Source: Ligustrum vulgare (taxonomy: Eukaryota; Streptophyta; Magnoliopsida; Lamiales; Oleaceae). From it: 64,000 nucleotides of DNA. This document shows, in pieces, positions 9,940-21,323 of this stretch. Position numbers and translations under genes: made by a program. Location of the stretch: assembly GCA_963555705.1 (NCBI GenBank), contig OY743180.1, positions 40,456,129 through 40,520,128 of the forward strand, in the 5' to 3' direction. The notes under the pieces are model-generated. The model was given only the letters and a program-made list of their open reading frames with translations, searched no databases and was not told the DNA's origin. Position 1 is the stretch's first letter, and the number at the start of each line of letters is the position of its first letter.

Positions 9940-11013
9940 TTCTCTTGAAAAGTAATTGGAGTATACAAAACCATAGTTTCAACGTTGTGGAAGTTAACAT
10001 AGAAGTAGGACTGGACTAACCGCATCAAAGCTTGAAAATGAATGTACATTTGTCAAGTGTGTATCTCAACCATATACATATAAAACCTCTCTTTGGGAAA
10101 CTTTATCCATTTTCAAGAGATTGCCATGAACATATCAAAGTTCAACATCTACATTTGTACATGTGCACGTTTTCTTTAAAATAATGTTTAAGGGCCCCAT
10201 TATAGATTGCCTCCTCTACCCCAAGCACTTAAGATGTCCAAAAATAGGATAAAAATAAGATGATCACAATTCATAGGACTTCATCCTTTCATTTTTCAGC
10301 TTACTCTACCCCAATAGGGTTATTCAAACAAAATATCGATTGTCACGAGGCAGCTCTCAACATATAAAATCGATATCCATAACATAACGGTCATAAGGTG
10401 CTAGTGTTCTAATCTATAATCCCAATGCATGAAATTTCCTTCTTCATTAATAATTAATCAAATAATGTCATATCAAAATCACGTTAACACGTTATACCAC
10501 ATATAATTGAGTGTATCGAATACTCACATTATGTTGAGATGATAGTATCAACCTAAAAACTTATGAAACTAAAATATGAAAACTAATACCAATAAATGGT
10601 TAGGTGTCTACAAGGGTATCGACATGGGTTTCGACATCAAGTCATCTTCTTCCCAAGGCGTCAACACCAAATGTCCACGTATCGATACCTGGTAATTTTC
10701 CAAAAACTAAAACTTGGTTTGTCTTGATTCCTTTTATCTGTACTTGTTTATTTTGATTTAAAAGTTCATAAAATGTGTTTCTTGATCAAAATCACTAATA
10801 TGCCGAATTAAATGCAAGAAATCACCATGATTTCTTACTTAGGGTTTTTGAAGAAAAAAAATTATCTACCTTTTCCTTGCTAAACTTTTGGTGTAAAAGT
10901 TTCATTTCAAATTCTCTCTTATCTATATTAAATCTTGTTTGCATGGAAATGAAGGAGATCTTTCTAGTGTAGAATCTTAACTCTTAACTTTGAAAAGGGA
11001 ATGACTCGGATAT
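9502..11013 (-). repeat. LTR-like sequence with short palindromes
   Basis: Starts TGATGATCCC just beyond the PBS. It holds a cluster of related words: the perfect palindrome GTGTCGACAC (9592-9601), GGTGTCTACACC (about 9639), further GGTGTCNAC variants near 9660, 9722 and 10607, and GTATCGATAC (10679-10688). The far end is not defined because the 11014-13677 unit begins there and no second copy is in the window. Confidence 0.45.
9902..9939. repeat. (CTA)n microsatellite
   Basis: About 12 copies of CTA in a row. On the minus strand this gives a serine run in a chance ORF. Confidence 0.95.
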
Positions 11014-13677
11014 TGTAACGCCCCAAATTTTGTCAACTCGAAGCACCACTAATGTCCAAATTCCGTTTAAATAGTTATTTTCAATAAATGTCAAATACTT
11101 AATATTTTTTTCTAAAACAATAACAACTAGAAATAAGTTGCGGAAGCATATTTGATTGAAATAATTTAATTTTCAATATCAAACAAAATGAACGAATCGT
11201 CAAACTTTCAAAATAATAAGATTCGAAATTAATTTGACAAAATAGAAAATGATTGCTAAAAGTACTGGTTTAAAAGAAAATTATAAATTAGAATTGATTG
11301 TCATATAATTCCAAGATCTCCCCGCTCATTGTCATGCATCGCCGAGCTCCTTAACCTGGAAGGATGGAAAAAGTGGGATGAGTATAATGAATTATACTCA
11401 GTAAAGATATAGCAATCATTCTAAGTTAAATTCGAACATGCAAATCTAATTATGAATATCATGCCTAAAAAATAATTTTCTGTAGCTTTGTGTACTGTGG
11501 GGCAACCTCAAGGACCTACTTTTGATCCTGAACCTATGTACGATTCCTGACAACATTTTTATTAGCGCTAATTAAAATTGTGCACTGTGGGCAACCCAAG
11601 GACCTATTTGATCCCGGACCTATTTAGGGTCCCTAGCAACCTTTTGAAATATAGAAGGATTATATCACAATTAAAATAACACATCAAGAAATAACATGGA
11701 CAAAATAACAACAATTACTTTAATGTAAACCCCACCTCAAAATCTTGAATTTTTCTTGAAATTGAATTGGATGTAAAGCTAAAGTGCTTTTAGATATTTC
11801 CTGTGATTTCGTTCTCACAAATTTTCAATCATAGACGAAAAAGGAAAGAGAGATGGCGATCGACGACGGGGCTGCCGGTGCCTTCTCTGGCATTTGCAGG
11901 CGGCGACGGTGCCATCGAGGGGTGGCGACGATGGTGGGTGTAGGGCAGTAGAAGGAGGACTGGGAGATTTTTGGTGCTGCGAAACATGAAGTGTGGCTCA
12001 ATTTTGTGCAAGAACCGAGGCTTGGGATTGGATTGGAGCTGCGATTTCCGACTAAGAATCGGTGATGAAGGCCGATGGTTCAAGGTAAGTGTTGGGTTAA
12101 TTTGATTCTTGGTTCCGGTTTTTTTTTTTTTTATTTGGCTTGAATTGAGGGGTTTGTTGGCTTGGTCGATGAAGGGAGGTAGTGGGGGTGTTCGTTGTTC
12201 CATTACAGATTGTTTGTGGATCATGCCTCCTGGGATGTATGAATTTGGTGATTAAGGTTCTGTTGGTTGTGGTTGGAAGGCTCGACAGTGGCTTGACGGG
12301 TGTTCTTTGTTGCAGTCGGCGATAGGGGTTTGTGAAGTTTTGGATCGAAAGTAGCTGTGCTCAAGGTTCGGTCATGGTGGTTGGCTACAAATTTGGTTGT
12401 GAAATTGATTTGGTTAGTTTATCGTGGTTTGATGGTGCAACCAGTTATTGACAATGGTGGGAGGTTTGGTGGATTTGAGTTCGGTTGGCAGTAGTCATGA
12501 ACTGTTTGAAACCTACCCAACAACTATAATTTGTTGTGGTGATATTGCGCAAGTTGTGGGTGGTCGAGAGTGGATGTGAATTTGGTTAAGGCAAGTTGGG
12601 ACTTGACTTGGTTTTCGTTTGACAATTGTGGTGGCCGGTTCTCAAGTATGTGTTTGGTGGTTCAAAAGGGTAGGCAGTGATGGTACTTTGTGCATGAATT
12701 GGAATAAGGAATACACGTGTATATATAGATTGGAATAGGAAGTGGTAGAGTTATAAAAATTAGACACGATTAGAATACCAAATAAATTATGGCTTCTAAC
12801 GAGATAAGAATTGTATAAAAAAGATAATTTTGAATAATAATCACAAATAAATTGAAATTTGATTTAAAATAATTTTGGGAATTAAAATAAATAAATTTTG
12901 GAATTAAAAACAAATTTTTGGATTTAAATACTTTTAAAAACTCGAAATTGGTTTGGACTCAATTTTATATCGTTTGCTCAAAATAATCAACATGGCTAGA
13001 CAATTATGCTTTAATTTGAAAATATGAGAAATTATAACAACACATTTTTATTTGAGAATAGAGAAACAAAATATTTATTTAATATTTAACTTGAAAAATT
13101 CTCGATTATTACAGATAGCATCTACATAATAATAGCCAACATCAAGGTGTTTAAGCTAAACTCATGCAAGTAGGATGTGGATGTATGGGGTTAGTGACTA
13201 AGGGAAGCTAGGAACCCAACGTGGCTATGCTATGGCCCACCTCATGCTTCCAATTCGGTTTCGAGAGGGTGTGTTTGAATTCAATTTTGAGGTACCAAAT
13301 GAGGTAGAAAACGTTGGTATCATTTCAAAGTGCTCACGGCCTACTTTCACCTACATTTTACCACGTAAGAAACGGCTAACTGATGTGGAAGTTATGGCTT
13401 GACAAAGTAAGTAACTTGAAACTAGTTTTTCGACACTTTCGATAAATGGCCATATTTAAAAAATTACTGGCGCATATCCATCGATCGAACTTAAAAATGT
13501 ATTTCATATTCTTGAAATTCGTTTCGAGAAATATTCCATACACATATCACATGCTTCCAACCGAGGTCGAAAATGATAAAACTGACCTTTTGAAAAGAGA
13601 CGTTTAAACACACTTTTTTCATAAAATAATTTATCACATACTAATGAGGGACATCATAGTTTTTTTGGGACGTTACA
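11014..13677 (-). repeat. Large LTR-like unit with inverted ends (probable solo LTR, gypsy type)
   Basis: Starts TGTAACGCCCCAAATTT and ends TTTTGGGACGTTACA, the common termini of plant gypsy LTRs. The inverted match extends to ATTGTAACG/CGTTACAAT. The interior shares layout with 58185-60167: a CACCTGAA/ACCTGGAAGGATGG-type block near 11350, two imperfect copies of a GTGGGCAACC...AAGGACCTA unit near 11490 and 11585, then a G+T-rich stretch 11850-12680. That stretch is C+A-rich on the minus strand, as in a gypsy leader, suggesting transcription on the minus strand. The 5-bp flanks (GATAT and ATGAT) do not match. A 3-bp GAT flank does, if the ends are 11012 and 13679. The 131-codon minus frame at 11829-12224 is low-complexity leader sequence. 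Confidence 0.55.
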
Positions 13678-14608
13678 ATGATCAATGCTACAAAATGTGC
13701 AAAGCGCAACGAGAAGTTAAAGGCACGCATAGCGCATATGATTGAGCTCATTCACCATTTAGAGTTCTCTCTCAAATTTAGGCTATGTTTTGAGCCATTC
13801 TTGTGAAAAAATTAGTTTTATAATAGTAATTATTTTGGAGAAAATATTATTAAAATGTAAGAACAAATTTTGATTTTACGTGCAAAATTATTTTATTATA
13901 AAAATGTGTAATTAACAACGAATTGTGATGTACATAAGAATGACAAATAATGTATTAATATAATAAGATTGTTATTTAAGTCAATTTAATTATGACCAAT
14001 TTACTAAATATGAAAGTGTGGTGTGCCGTGGTTAACAATTTTGATGGTGTCAATATAATTACCCTTTGATAATATGGTTCAAATATGAGCTTAATGGTCG
14101 ACGGCGTTTCGTTACATTCTTTGACTTAAATTTATCCCTTAGTCAATACGTTTTCTTGCCAAGAATTTTATTACCCAAATTTTGAGAATTGTGGCACAAG
14201 TTTGTTGACTTGAAATGAATTTTAGTTTACGTTTGGCTAACCAATTGAATAAAAAAACTGATATAAAATTATAATAGTAAGTATAGAATATATTATATTG
14301 AATTAAGTTGGATAAAATTAAATAATTTTTTTTAACAAAATCTTATTAACTAGATTGTTTGAAATTCCACTTAAAACACATCTACAACCTCTATGTTTAT
14401 GATCGATAGTGTATTTATGACTATTTTTAAATGAAAATATAAATAATATCATACATACATCTTACTTCACTATAATACCATCTATAAATTATAATATTTA
14501 TGATAAATTTATACTACATTTTTTATACAACCTAATTGAGCACGTCAAAGGTTAGTTCAATAATTCATTCTTATGTCAAAGAATTTTCTCAACAATAGAA
14601 AATCTAAA
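13678..14608. other. AT-rich intergenic DNA
   Basis: No ORF, motif or repeat that I can support. Confidence 0.4.
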
Positions 14609-15435
14609 GGTGCGTTTGATTTGCTGTTTTCAATCCACTTCAAATTTTCAATTTTGCAAAACAATTAAAACGTGTCTGATCTATCATTTCCAAAAATGTA
14701 TATTTGAAAACAGTGTTAAACTTATAATATAAAAATCCAAAATGTATTTTAGACGTTTTTTGTATTTTTAGTGAAAATTCTGAAAACAATCACAAAAAAC
14801 AAGCGTTTGAATAAAACTTTATTTAAATAAAAGTTAAAAAATTTAAATTTAATAATTTATCATATATAAATTCAAATAAGTAAAAAATTAAATAAAACTG
14901 AAATTCTAAAAATTTGAAAAGATAAAATCTAAAAATAAAAAATAAAAATTTACAAAAATAAAATTTTAAGAAAATAAAATAGTTCAAGTTCTTAATGATT
15001 AATTACATAAAAACTCTAAAAAAAATATTTAAATGAATACAAATAAAATATATTCACAATATGCATCAATAAATTTTAATTTTTATTTCATACATTTTAA
15101 ACTCTATTTATTGTTTATTTTTATTTTTATCAATAAAAAATATTGTAAGATTCATCAAGTTTAAAATGTATATATTAGTTGCTAATATATTAACATAAAA
15201 TTGTTGTAATTATTATTATTATTTTGAATAATCAAATTTCATGAAATATTTCATAAAATTATTGTTAATAATTTCAAACCAAACGTGATTTTTTTTTCTT
15301 CTGAGAAATATAATATATATTTCAAAATGACAAAGCAAAGGTGTTTTGAGTAATCTTAAGATACATTCTCAAAACTGAAAATTAAAAATGAATGAAAACT
15401 TAAAATTAAAAACTGAAACACAAATCAAACAGGCC
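14609..15435. mobile_element. Candidate MITE / non-autonomous DNA transposon
   Basis: The left end GGTGCGTTTGATTTGCTG and the reverse complement of the right end GGCCTGTTTGATTTGTG are similar over about 17 bases, the G-G-(T/C)-GTTTGATT form common to plant MITE termini. The ~830-bp interior is very AT-rich and non-coding. No clear target-site duplication is visible, so the superfamily is open. Confidence 0.4.
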
Positions 15436-16113
15436 ATATTTTGACTATGTTTGATAGGAATTAAAATATACATTTCATTTTAAATTAAAATTAATAATTA
15501 ATTTTAATCATATATTGTATAAGGTGACAACTTTTTAATCATACATTTAATTAAATTTATGAAAATCTATTAAATACCTAATTCTAATTGCCACATAAAC
15601 GACTTCATGTCAATCGAGCATAGAATTCCACGAAGCTTCTATTCTTATCTCTTTAGTTTCAAGTCCATATTCATCAAAACGCGTTACAAAATTCTTGGTA
15701 CAATCTGTCACGTTATCAGAATAAAAGGTTGTGTTCAAACATGTACATGAGCTAGATATTCTTATCATGTAGAATTATATTTTCCAATTTCAATAGACTA
15801 AAAGGTCTTTTCTTAATTACAAAGGTCAAATGACCTTATAGAAGGTTCCGTGGATATATTCACAAAATCAATTATTATATTGATTGAACAAGTTGAGAAT
15901 TATTTAGTTTTATAATGATATATAGATAATTCTTAATCTAAAATTTTTTAACTCTCATTGAAATCTATATATATATATATCAATTTTATAATGAAACATG
16001 GACTTGTTTTTTACTCTCATATTTTCTTCTCGTCTTGTTATATTATTTTCTTCTACTGTTATTTATTTTCCTCTTATTATAACACTTAACTTAATACGAA
16101 AGAGTTCATCCAA
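15436..16113. other. AT-rich intergenic DNA with (TA)n
   Basis: Contains a short TA run at 15966-15980. No coding signal seen. Confidence 0.4.
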
Positions 16114-16118
16114 AATAA
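16114..16118. repeat. Target-site duplication AATAA, left copy
   Basis: AATAA precedes TG of the left LTR and recurs at 21324-21328 after CA of the right LTR. Confidence 0.88.
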
Positions 16119-16149
16119 TGTGGAAAATAAAGACATTTTTGTTGAATTT

Positions 16150-16243
16150 GGTAAGCCACTATTAGCCAACAATTTAGTCTATGTTCACACCTATTTGGTA
16201 AGCCACCATTAGCCTACAATCCTCATATGTTCACACCTATTTT
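16150..16243 (+). repeat. 47-bp tandem repeat in U3
   Basis: Two copies of a unit beginning GGTAAGCCAC(T/C)ATTAGCC and ending TTCACACCTATTT, about 85% alike, upstream of the TATA box. Repeated U3 blocks act as enhancers in Tnt1-type elements; a role here is inference. The same repeat is in the 3' LTR. Confidence 0.75.
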
Positions 16244-16281
16244 ATTCCTTCCATTGTTGATTTTTTTGTCCAAACTTTCCC

Positions 16282-16290
16282 TATAAATAG
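16282..16290 (+). promoter_or_regulatory. LTR TATA box
   Basis: TATAAATAG, 163 bp into the LTR and downstream of the 47-bp repeats. The transcription start should be about 30 bp further on. The same box is at 20967-20975 in the 3' LTR. Confidence 0.75.
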
Positions 16291-16640
16291 AGGGCAAAAC
16301 CTCAATGGAAAATGCACCAAGTAGAGAGGAAAATAGAGAGTGAAAATAGTAGAGAGAAACATTTGTGAGTAGAGAGAAAATTAGAGAGAAATAAATTGTT
16401 TTCTCCTAAGTAATTTCCTACTTTGTTTTCTCCTATTACAAGAGAGGTTAAATATTGTTATCTCCTTGTATTTAGAGAGAAGGTTGTTGTAATTCTCCTA
16501 CTATAGTGAAATCCTCCTATACTTGCCCGTGGACGTAGCCATTATTGGTGAACCACGTAAATACTTGTGTTCCATTTAACCGCATTTTCTCAATTTCACT
16601 ATACTTGTTGACCAACGCGATCCACGCCTTTCCTAACAAG

Positions 16641-16652
16641 TGGTATCAGAGC
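16641..16652 (+). other. Primer-binding site, initiator-Met tRNA
   Basis: TGGTATCAGAGC two bases after the 5' LTR. Confidence 0.92.
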
Positions 16653-16796
16653 CTGGTTACATCTTTTGAAATTCTTAGTATGCTCTGTGGTTGCAGCTTT
16701 GTCTGATCTTCCACATCAGAAAAGATTTCTTGAGATTGTTTTGCGTAGGGTTGGTGTTCACTATCACTCGGTATTATTACCAAGTCGTGAACAAAA

Positions 16797-17675
16797 ATGG
16801 CAGCAAAGTATGAGGTTGAAAAGTTCAATGGGAACAATTTCTCGTTATGGAAAATGAGAATAAAAGCAGTTTTGAGAAAAGATAACTGTTTGGCGGCAAT
16901 TGGAGAGAGGCCCGCGGATATCACTGACGATGACAAGTGGAACGAGATGGATAGCAATGCAATTGCTAATCTGCACTTAGCACTAGCTGATGGAGTATTG
17001 TCAAGTGTGGCGGAAAAGAAAACAGCAAATGAGATATGGGACACCCTAACGAAGCTCTACGAGGCCAAATCATTGCACAACAAAATTTTCCTAAAGAGAC
17101 GGCTTTACACCCTTCGGATGATGGAGTCAACTACAGTGACAGACCACATCAACACCCTCAACACTCTATTTTCACAGCTCACATCAATGGGCCATAAAAT
17201 AGAGGCAGGCGAACGTGCTGAAATTCTACTTCAAAGTCTACCAGATTTGTATGATCAACTCATCATCAACTTAACTAACAACATAGAAGATCTAGTCTTC
17301 GATGATATTGCAGCTGCGGTTCTTGAAGAGGAAAGTCGGCGCAAGAACAAGGAGGACAGACTATCTAGTTCACAGCAGGCGGAAGCTTTGACGATGATGA
17401 GAGGGAGATCAACGGAACGTGGCCCCAGTGGGAGTCATACCCAAGGTAGATCTAAATCCAGAAGTAAGAAGAATGCCAAGTGTCATTACTGTGGCAAGAA
17501 AGGGCACTTAAAAAGGAATTGTTGGAGTCTTAAGAGGAATGAAGAAGCCAAAGGGAAGGCACATGAGATACCAAAATCTCAGGGTTGTGTAGCAAGCACC
17601 TCATATGATGGCGAAATTTTATACAGTGAGGCAACGACTGTTGTTGAAGGAAGAAAGCATTTCACCGATGTCTGA
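16797..17675 (+). pseudogene. Copia Gag (Tork type), first part of the polyprotein
   Basis: Starts at the ATG after the PBS leader: MAAKYEVEKFNGNNFSLW, the normal Tork Gag opening. It contains the UBN2-type core (KLYEAKSLHNKIFLKRRLY, then EILLQSLPDLYDQLI) and a zinc knuckle CHYCGKKGHLKRNC near residue 230. It ends at TGA (17673-17675) directly before the protease active site, where related elements read through with a Trp codon. The next codons continue in the same frame, so this is a nonsense change in a single long frame and not a natural gag end. Gag would form the particle and bind RNA. Taken alone this part is intact and could still be made. Confidence 0.9.
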
Positions 17676-18203
17676 CTCATCGATTCAGGAGCGACATGGC
17701 ACATGACACCAAGGAGAGAATGGTTCCATCAATATGAACACATCTCGGGAGGTTCAGTGTTTATGGGAAATGATCATGCTTTGGAGATCGTTGGTATTGG
17801 TACTATCAAATTAAAAATGTATGATGGTACAATTTGCACTATCAAGGAGGTTCGGCACGTAAAGGGCTTGAAGAAAAATCTATTGTCTTTGGGACAACTA
17901 GATAGCATTGGGTGCAAAACTCATGTTCAAGCTGGGACTATGAAAATAGTCAAAGGCGCGCTTGTAGTGATGAAAGCAGAAAAGATAGCTGCAAATCTGT
18001 ACATGCTTAAAGGAGATACTCTACAAGAAGGAGAAGCATCTGTTGCATCGGCAGGTTCAGCAGAAGAATTAACAATGATGTGGCACCGCAAACTTGGCCA
18101 CATGTCTGAACGTGGTTTGAAAATTCTCTCTGAACAAGATCTTCTTCCAGGGCTCAAAAAGGTATCATTACCCTTTTGTGAGCATTGTATCACTAGTAAG
18201 TAG
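17676..18203 (+). pseudogene. Copia protease and integrase zinc domain
   Basis: In frame after the TGA: LIDSGATWHMTP, the retroviral-type aspartic protease active site (D-S-G), then the GNDHALEIVGIGTI and LLSLGQLD landmarks. The integrase HHCC zinc domain MWHRKLGHMSERGLKIL...CEHC follows at about 18079-18185. The frame is closed by TAG at 18201-18203, where relatives have a Gln codon; CAG to TAG is a single C-to-T change in a CHG context, which plants methylate. Confidence 0.88.
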
Positions 18204-20150
18204 CACAGATTGAAGTTTAGCACTTCTACTACTAGAAGTAAAGCTATCTTGGAGTTGGTTCATTCTGATGTTTGGCAAGCACCGGTTATGTCCCTAGGAG
18301 GTGCAAAATATTTTGTATCTTTTATTGATGATTACTCCAGGAGATGTTGGGTGTATCCAATCAAGAAGAAGGCTGATGTGTTCGAAGTCTTCAAAATCTA
18401 CAAAGCGCGGGTAGAACTTGAATCTGAGAAGAAGATCAAGTGTTTGAGGACGGACAATGGAGGAGAATATACTGGTAATGAATTTAATATTTTTTGTGAA
18501 CAAGAAGGTATTAAAAGACATTTCACGACGGCATATACTCCACAACAAAATGGAGTGGCAGAGCGGATGAACAGAACATTGTTAGAAAGAACGAGAGCAA
18601 TGTTGAGAACTGCGGGGTTAGCTAAATCATTTTGGGCTGAAGCAGTCAAAACCGCCTGTTATGTGATCAACCGGTCACCATCAACCGCGATTGATCTGAA
18701 GACGCCGATGGAGATGTGGACAGGGAAGCCAGCTGATTATTCTCACTTACATGTCTTTGGAAGTCCTGTGTACGTTATGTACAATGCCCGGGAAACATCA
18801 AAGCTGGATTCAAAATCCAGAAAATGCATTTTCTTGGGGTATGCTGATGGAATCAAGGGGTACCGCCTGTGGGATCCCACTGCCCACAAGGTGATAATCA
18901 GCAGAGACGTGATATTCACGGAAGGCAAGGTACAAGAAAATGATAGCACTTTCAAAGAGCCAGAAACTACTACGGTTGAAGTTGAAGTTGAAAATAGAGA
19001 AGAACAAGAAGTCTGGGATTCTTCTGAAGCAGCACCGGAGCATGAAGAAGGAGAACAAGCTGAGTTTACAGTTCCTGAAATCAGACGATCAACTCGGGAG
19101 AGGAAAGAACCAGCTTGGCACTCTGAGTACATTATGGAGAGCAATGTTGCATACTGTCTACTGACGGAGGATGGAGAGCCATCAACTTTCCATGAGGCTT
19201 TAAATAGCCAAGAAGTTTCGCAGTGGATGGAAGCTATGCAGGAAGAAATTGAGGCTCTTCATAAAAACAAGACATGGGATCTTGTTTCGCTACCACAAGG
19301 AAGGAAAGTCATTGGAAATAAATGGGTCTACAAGATCAAACGTAATGGAAATGACCACGTGGAGCGGTATCGTGCTAGACTGGTGGTAAAGGGATATGCT
19401 CAGAAAGAAGGCATTGACTTCAACGAAATATTCTCTCCTGTTGTTCGACTCACGACAGTTCGAGTATTATTGGCGATGTGTGCTACATTAGACTTGCACC
19501 TGGAGCAGTTAGATGTGAAAACTGCATTTCTTCATGGTGAGCTTGAAGAAGAAATTTATATGCTCCAACCAGAAGGTTTTGAAGAAAAAGGAAAAGAGAA
19601 CTTGGTTTGCAGGTTGAACAAATCTCTATACGGTCTCAAACAGGCGCCGAGGTGTTGGTATAAGAGATTTGATTCCTTCATTATGAGCCTTGGATACAAC
19701 AGACTTAGTGCAGATCCTTGTGCTTATTGCAAGAGATTTGGTGATGGTAATTTCATTATCTTGCTGTTGTATGTTGACGACATGTTGGTAGCAGGCCCCA
19801 ACAAAGATTGTCTTAAAGATTTGAAGGCACAGTTGGCTAGGGAGTTTGAAATGAAGGACTTGGGAACCGCAAACAAGATTCTAGGGATGCAAATTCACCG
19901 AGATAGAAATAATAGGAAGATTTGGCTTAGTCAGAAGAACTACTTGAAGAAAATCTTGCGACGCTTCAATATGCAAGATTGTAAGCCAATTTCTACCCCT
20001 CTTCTTATTAATTTCAAGTTATCCTCAAGTATGAGTCCTAGCAGTGAAGCAGAGAGGATGGAGATGTCTCGAGTACCGTATGCATCAGCAGTGGGTAGCC
20101 TAATGTTTGCTATGATCTGTACAAGACCAGACATTGCACAAGCAGTGTGA
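18204..20150 (+). pseudogene. Copia integrase core and reverse transcriptase
   Basis: Integrase catalytic residues are present: D in LVHSDVW, D in LRTDNGGEYTGN and E in NGVAERMN. The GKPADYSHLHVFGSPVYV block and the C-terminal GYRLWDP block follow. RT spans about 19180-20100 with WVYKIKRNG, YRARLVVKGYAQKEGIDF, VKTAFLHGELEEEIYM, LYGLKQAPRCWYKRFD and the active site LLYVDDMLVAG at about 19766-19798. TGA at 20148-20150 follows RPDIAQAV, where relatives have Gly. Otherwise the domain is full length with no frame shift, so damage is limited to stops. Confidence 0.92.
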
Positions 20151-20735
20151 GCGGTCAGTAGATATATGGCAAATCCTGGTAGAGAGCATTGGAATATGGT
20201 GAAGAGGATCCTAAGATATGTCAAGGGTACCTCAAATGTTGCATTATGCTATGGAGGATCAGAATTTAATGTTAGAGGCTATGTAGAATCAGATTATGCA
20301 GGTGATCCTGATAAAAGCAAGTCCACCACTGGATATGTGTTTACTCTTGCTGGAGGAGCTGTAAGCTGGGGTTCAAAACTGCAGTCTATCGTGGCTACTT
20401 CTACGATGGAAGCAGAATATGTGGCGGCTACACAAGCTAGCAAAGAGGCAATATGGTTGCAAATGTTAATGGAAGAACTCGGACACAAACAAGAGAAGAT
20501 TTCTCTATTTTGTGATAGTCAGAGTGCTTTGCACTTAGCAAAGAATCCAGCATTTCATCCAAGGACAAAACATATTAGAGTACAATATCACTTTGTACGA
20601 GAGAAGGTGGAAGAAGGAAGTGTGGATATCCAGAAGATCCATACGGAGGACAACCTAGCGGATATGTTCACAAAGCCGATCAACACTGATAAGTTCACAT
20701 GGAGCCGATCCTCTATCGGCCTAGCAGAAGCATAA
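20151..20735 (+). pseudogene. Copia RNase H and polyprotein end
   Basis: Continues the same frame: VSRYMANPGREHWNMVKRIL, then RNase H residues in ESDYAGDPDKSKSTTGYVF, STMEAEYVAA, LFCDSQSALHLAKN and HIRVQYHFVREKV, ending DMFTKPINTDKF...LAEA with TAA at 20733-20735. The whole frame from 16797 is 1313 codons, normal for the group. Confidence 0.92.
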
Positions 20736-20791
20736 GCAGCATGAGAATGGCAAGTGTGGGAAGGATGGCAGGTTACAACAAAAGTGACTTT

Positions 20792-20803
20792 AAGTGGGAG
20801 AAA
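20792..20803 (+). other. Polypurine tract
   Basis: AAGTGGGAGAAA directly before TG of the 3' LTR. Confidence 0.85.
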
Positions 20804-21323
20804 TGTGGAAAATAAAGACATTTTTGTTGAATTTGGTAAGCCACTATTAGCCAACAATTTAGTCTATGTTCACACCTATTTGGTAAGCCACCATTAGCCT
20901 ACAATCCTCATATGTTCACACCTATTTTATTCCTTCCATTGTTGATTTTTTTGTCCAAACTTTCCCTATAAATAGAGGGCAAAACCTCAATGGAAAATGC
21001 ACCAAGTAGAGAGGAAAATAGAGAGTGAAAATAGTAGAGAGAAACATTTGTGAGTAGAGAGAAAATTAGAGAGAAATAAATTGTTTTCTCCTAAGTAATT
21101 TCCTACTTTGTTTTCTCCTATTACAAGAGAGGTTAAATATTGTTATCTCCTTGTATTTAGAGAGAAGGTTGTTGTAATTCTCCTACTATAGTGAAATCCT
21201 CCTATACTTGCCCGTGGACGTAGCCATTATTGGTGAACCACGTAAATACTTGTGTTTCATTTAACCGCATTTTCTCAATTCCACTATACTTGTTGACCAA
21301 CGCGATCCACGCCTTTCCTAACA
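20804..21323 (+). repeat. 3' LTR of Tork copia element
   Basis: 520 bp, same length as the 5' LTR with two mismatches. Followed by the AATAA duplication at 21324-21328. Confidence 0.95.

Larger units (their letters stand above)
16119..16638 (+). repeat. 5' LTR of Tork copia element
   Basis: TGTGGAAAATAAAG...TTTCCTAACA, 520 bp. Against the 3' LTR I find two mismatches (GTGTTCC/GTGTTTC and AATTTC/AATTCC). U3 carries a 47-bp tandem repeat (16150-16196 and 16197-16243). R/U5 is rich in AGAGAG words. Confidence 0.95.
16119..21323 (+). mobile_element. Young Tork-type Ty1/copia retrotransposon, full length
   Basis: A 5205-bp element with 520-bp LTRs that differ at only two positions, a perfect 5-bp duplication, an initiator-Met PBS, a polypurine tract, and a single-frame gag-protease-integrase-RT-RNase H region (16797-20735). 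The Gag start, zinc knuckle and domain order are those of the Tork/Tnt1 group. Near-identical LTRs mean a very recent insertion, yet the long frame carries three in-frame stops (17673, 18201, 20148). Confidence 0.95.

Noticed and set aside
9771..10049. 92-codon minus-strand ORF with a serine run
   Set aside because: The serine run is the (CTA)n microsatellite, and no conserved motif surrounds it.
11829..12224. 131-codon minus-strand ORF
   Set aside because: Low-complexity Pro/Ser/His-rich translation of the C+A-rich LTR leader. No start context, homologous domain or codon pattern of a gene.
16641..16652. tRNA-like sequence
   Set aside because: TGGTATCAGAGC is the retroelement primer-binding site (also at 4159 and 9485), complementary to a tRNA end. 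No cloverleaf is present.
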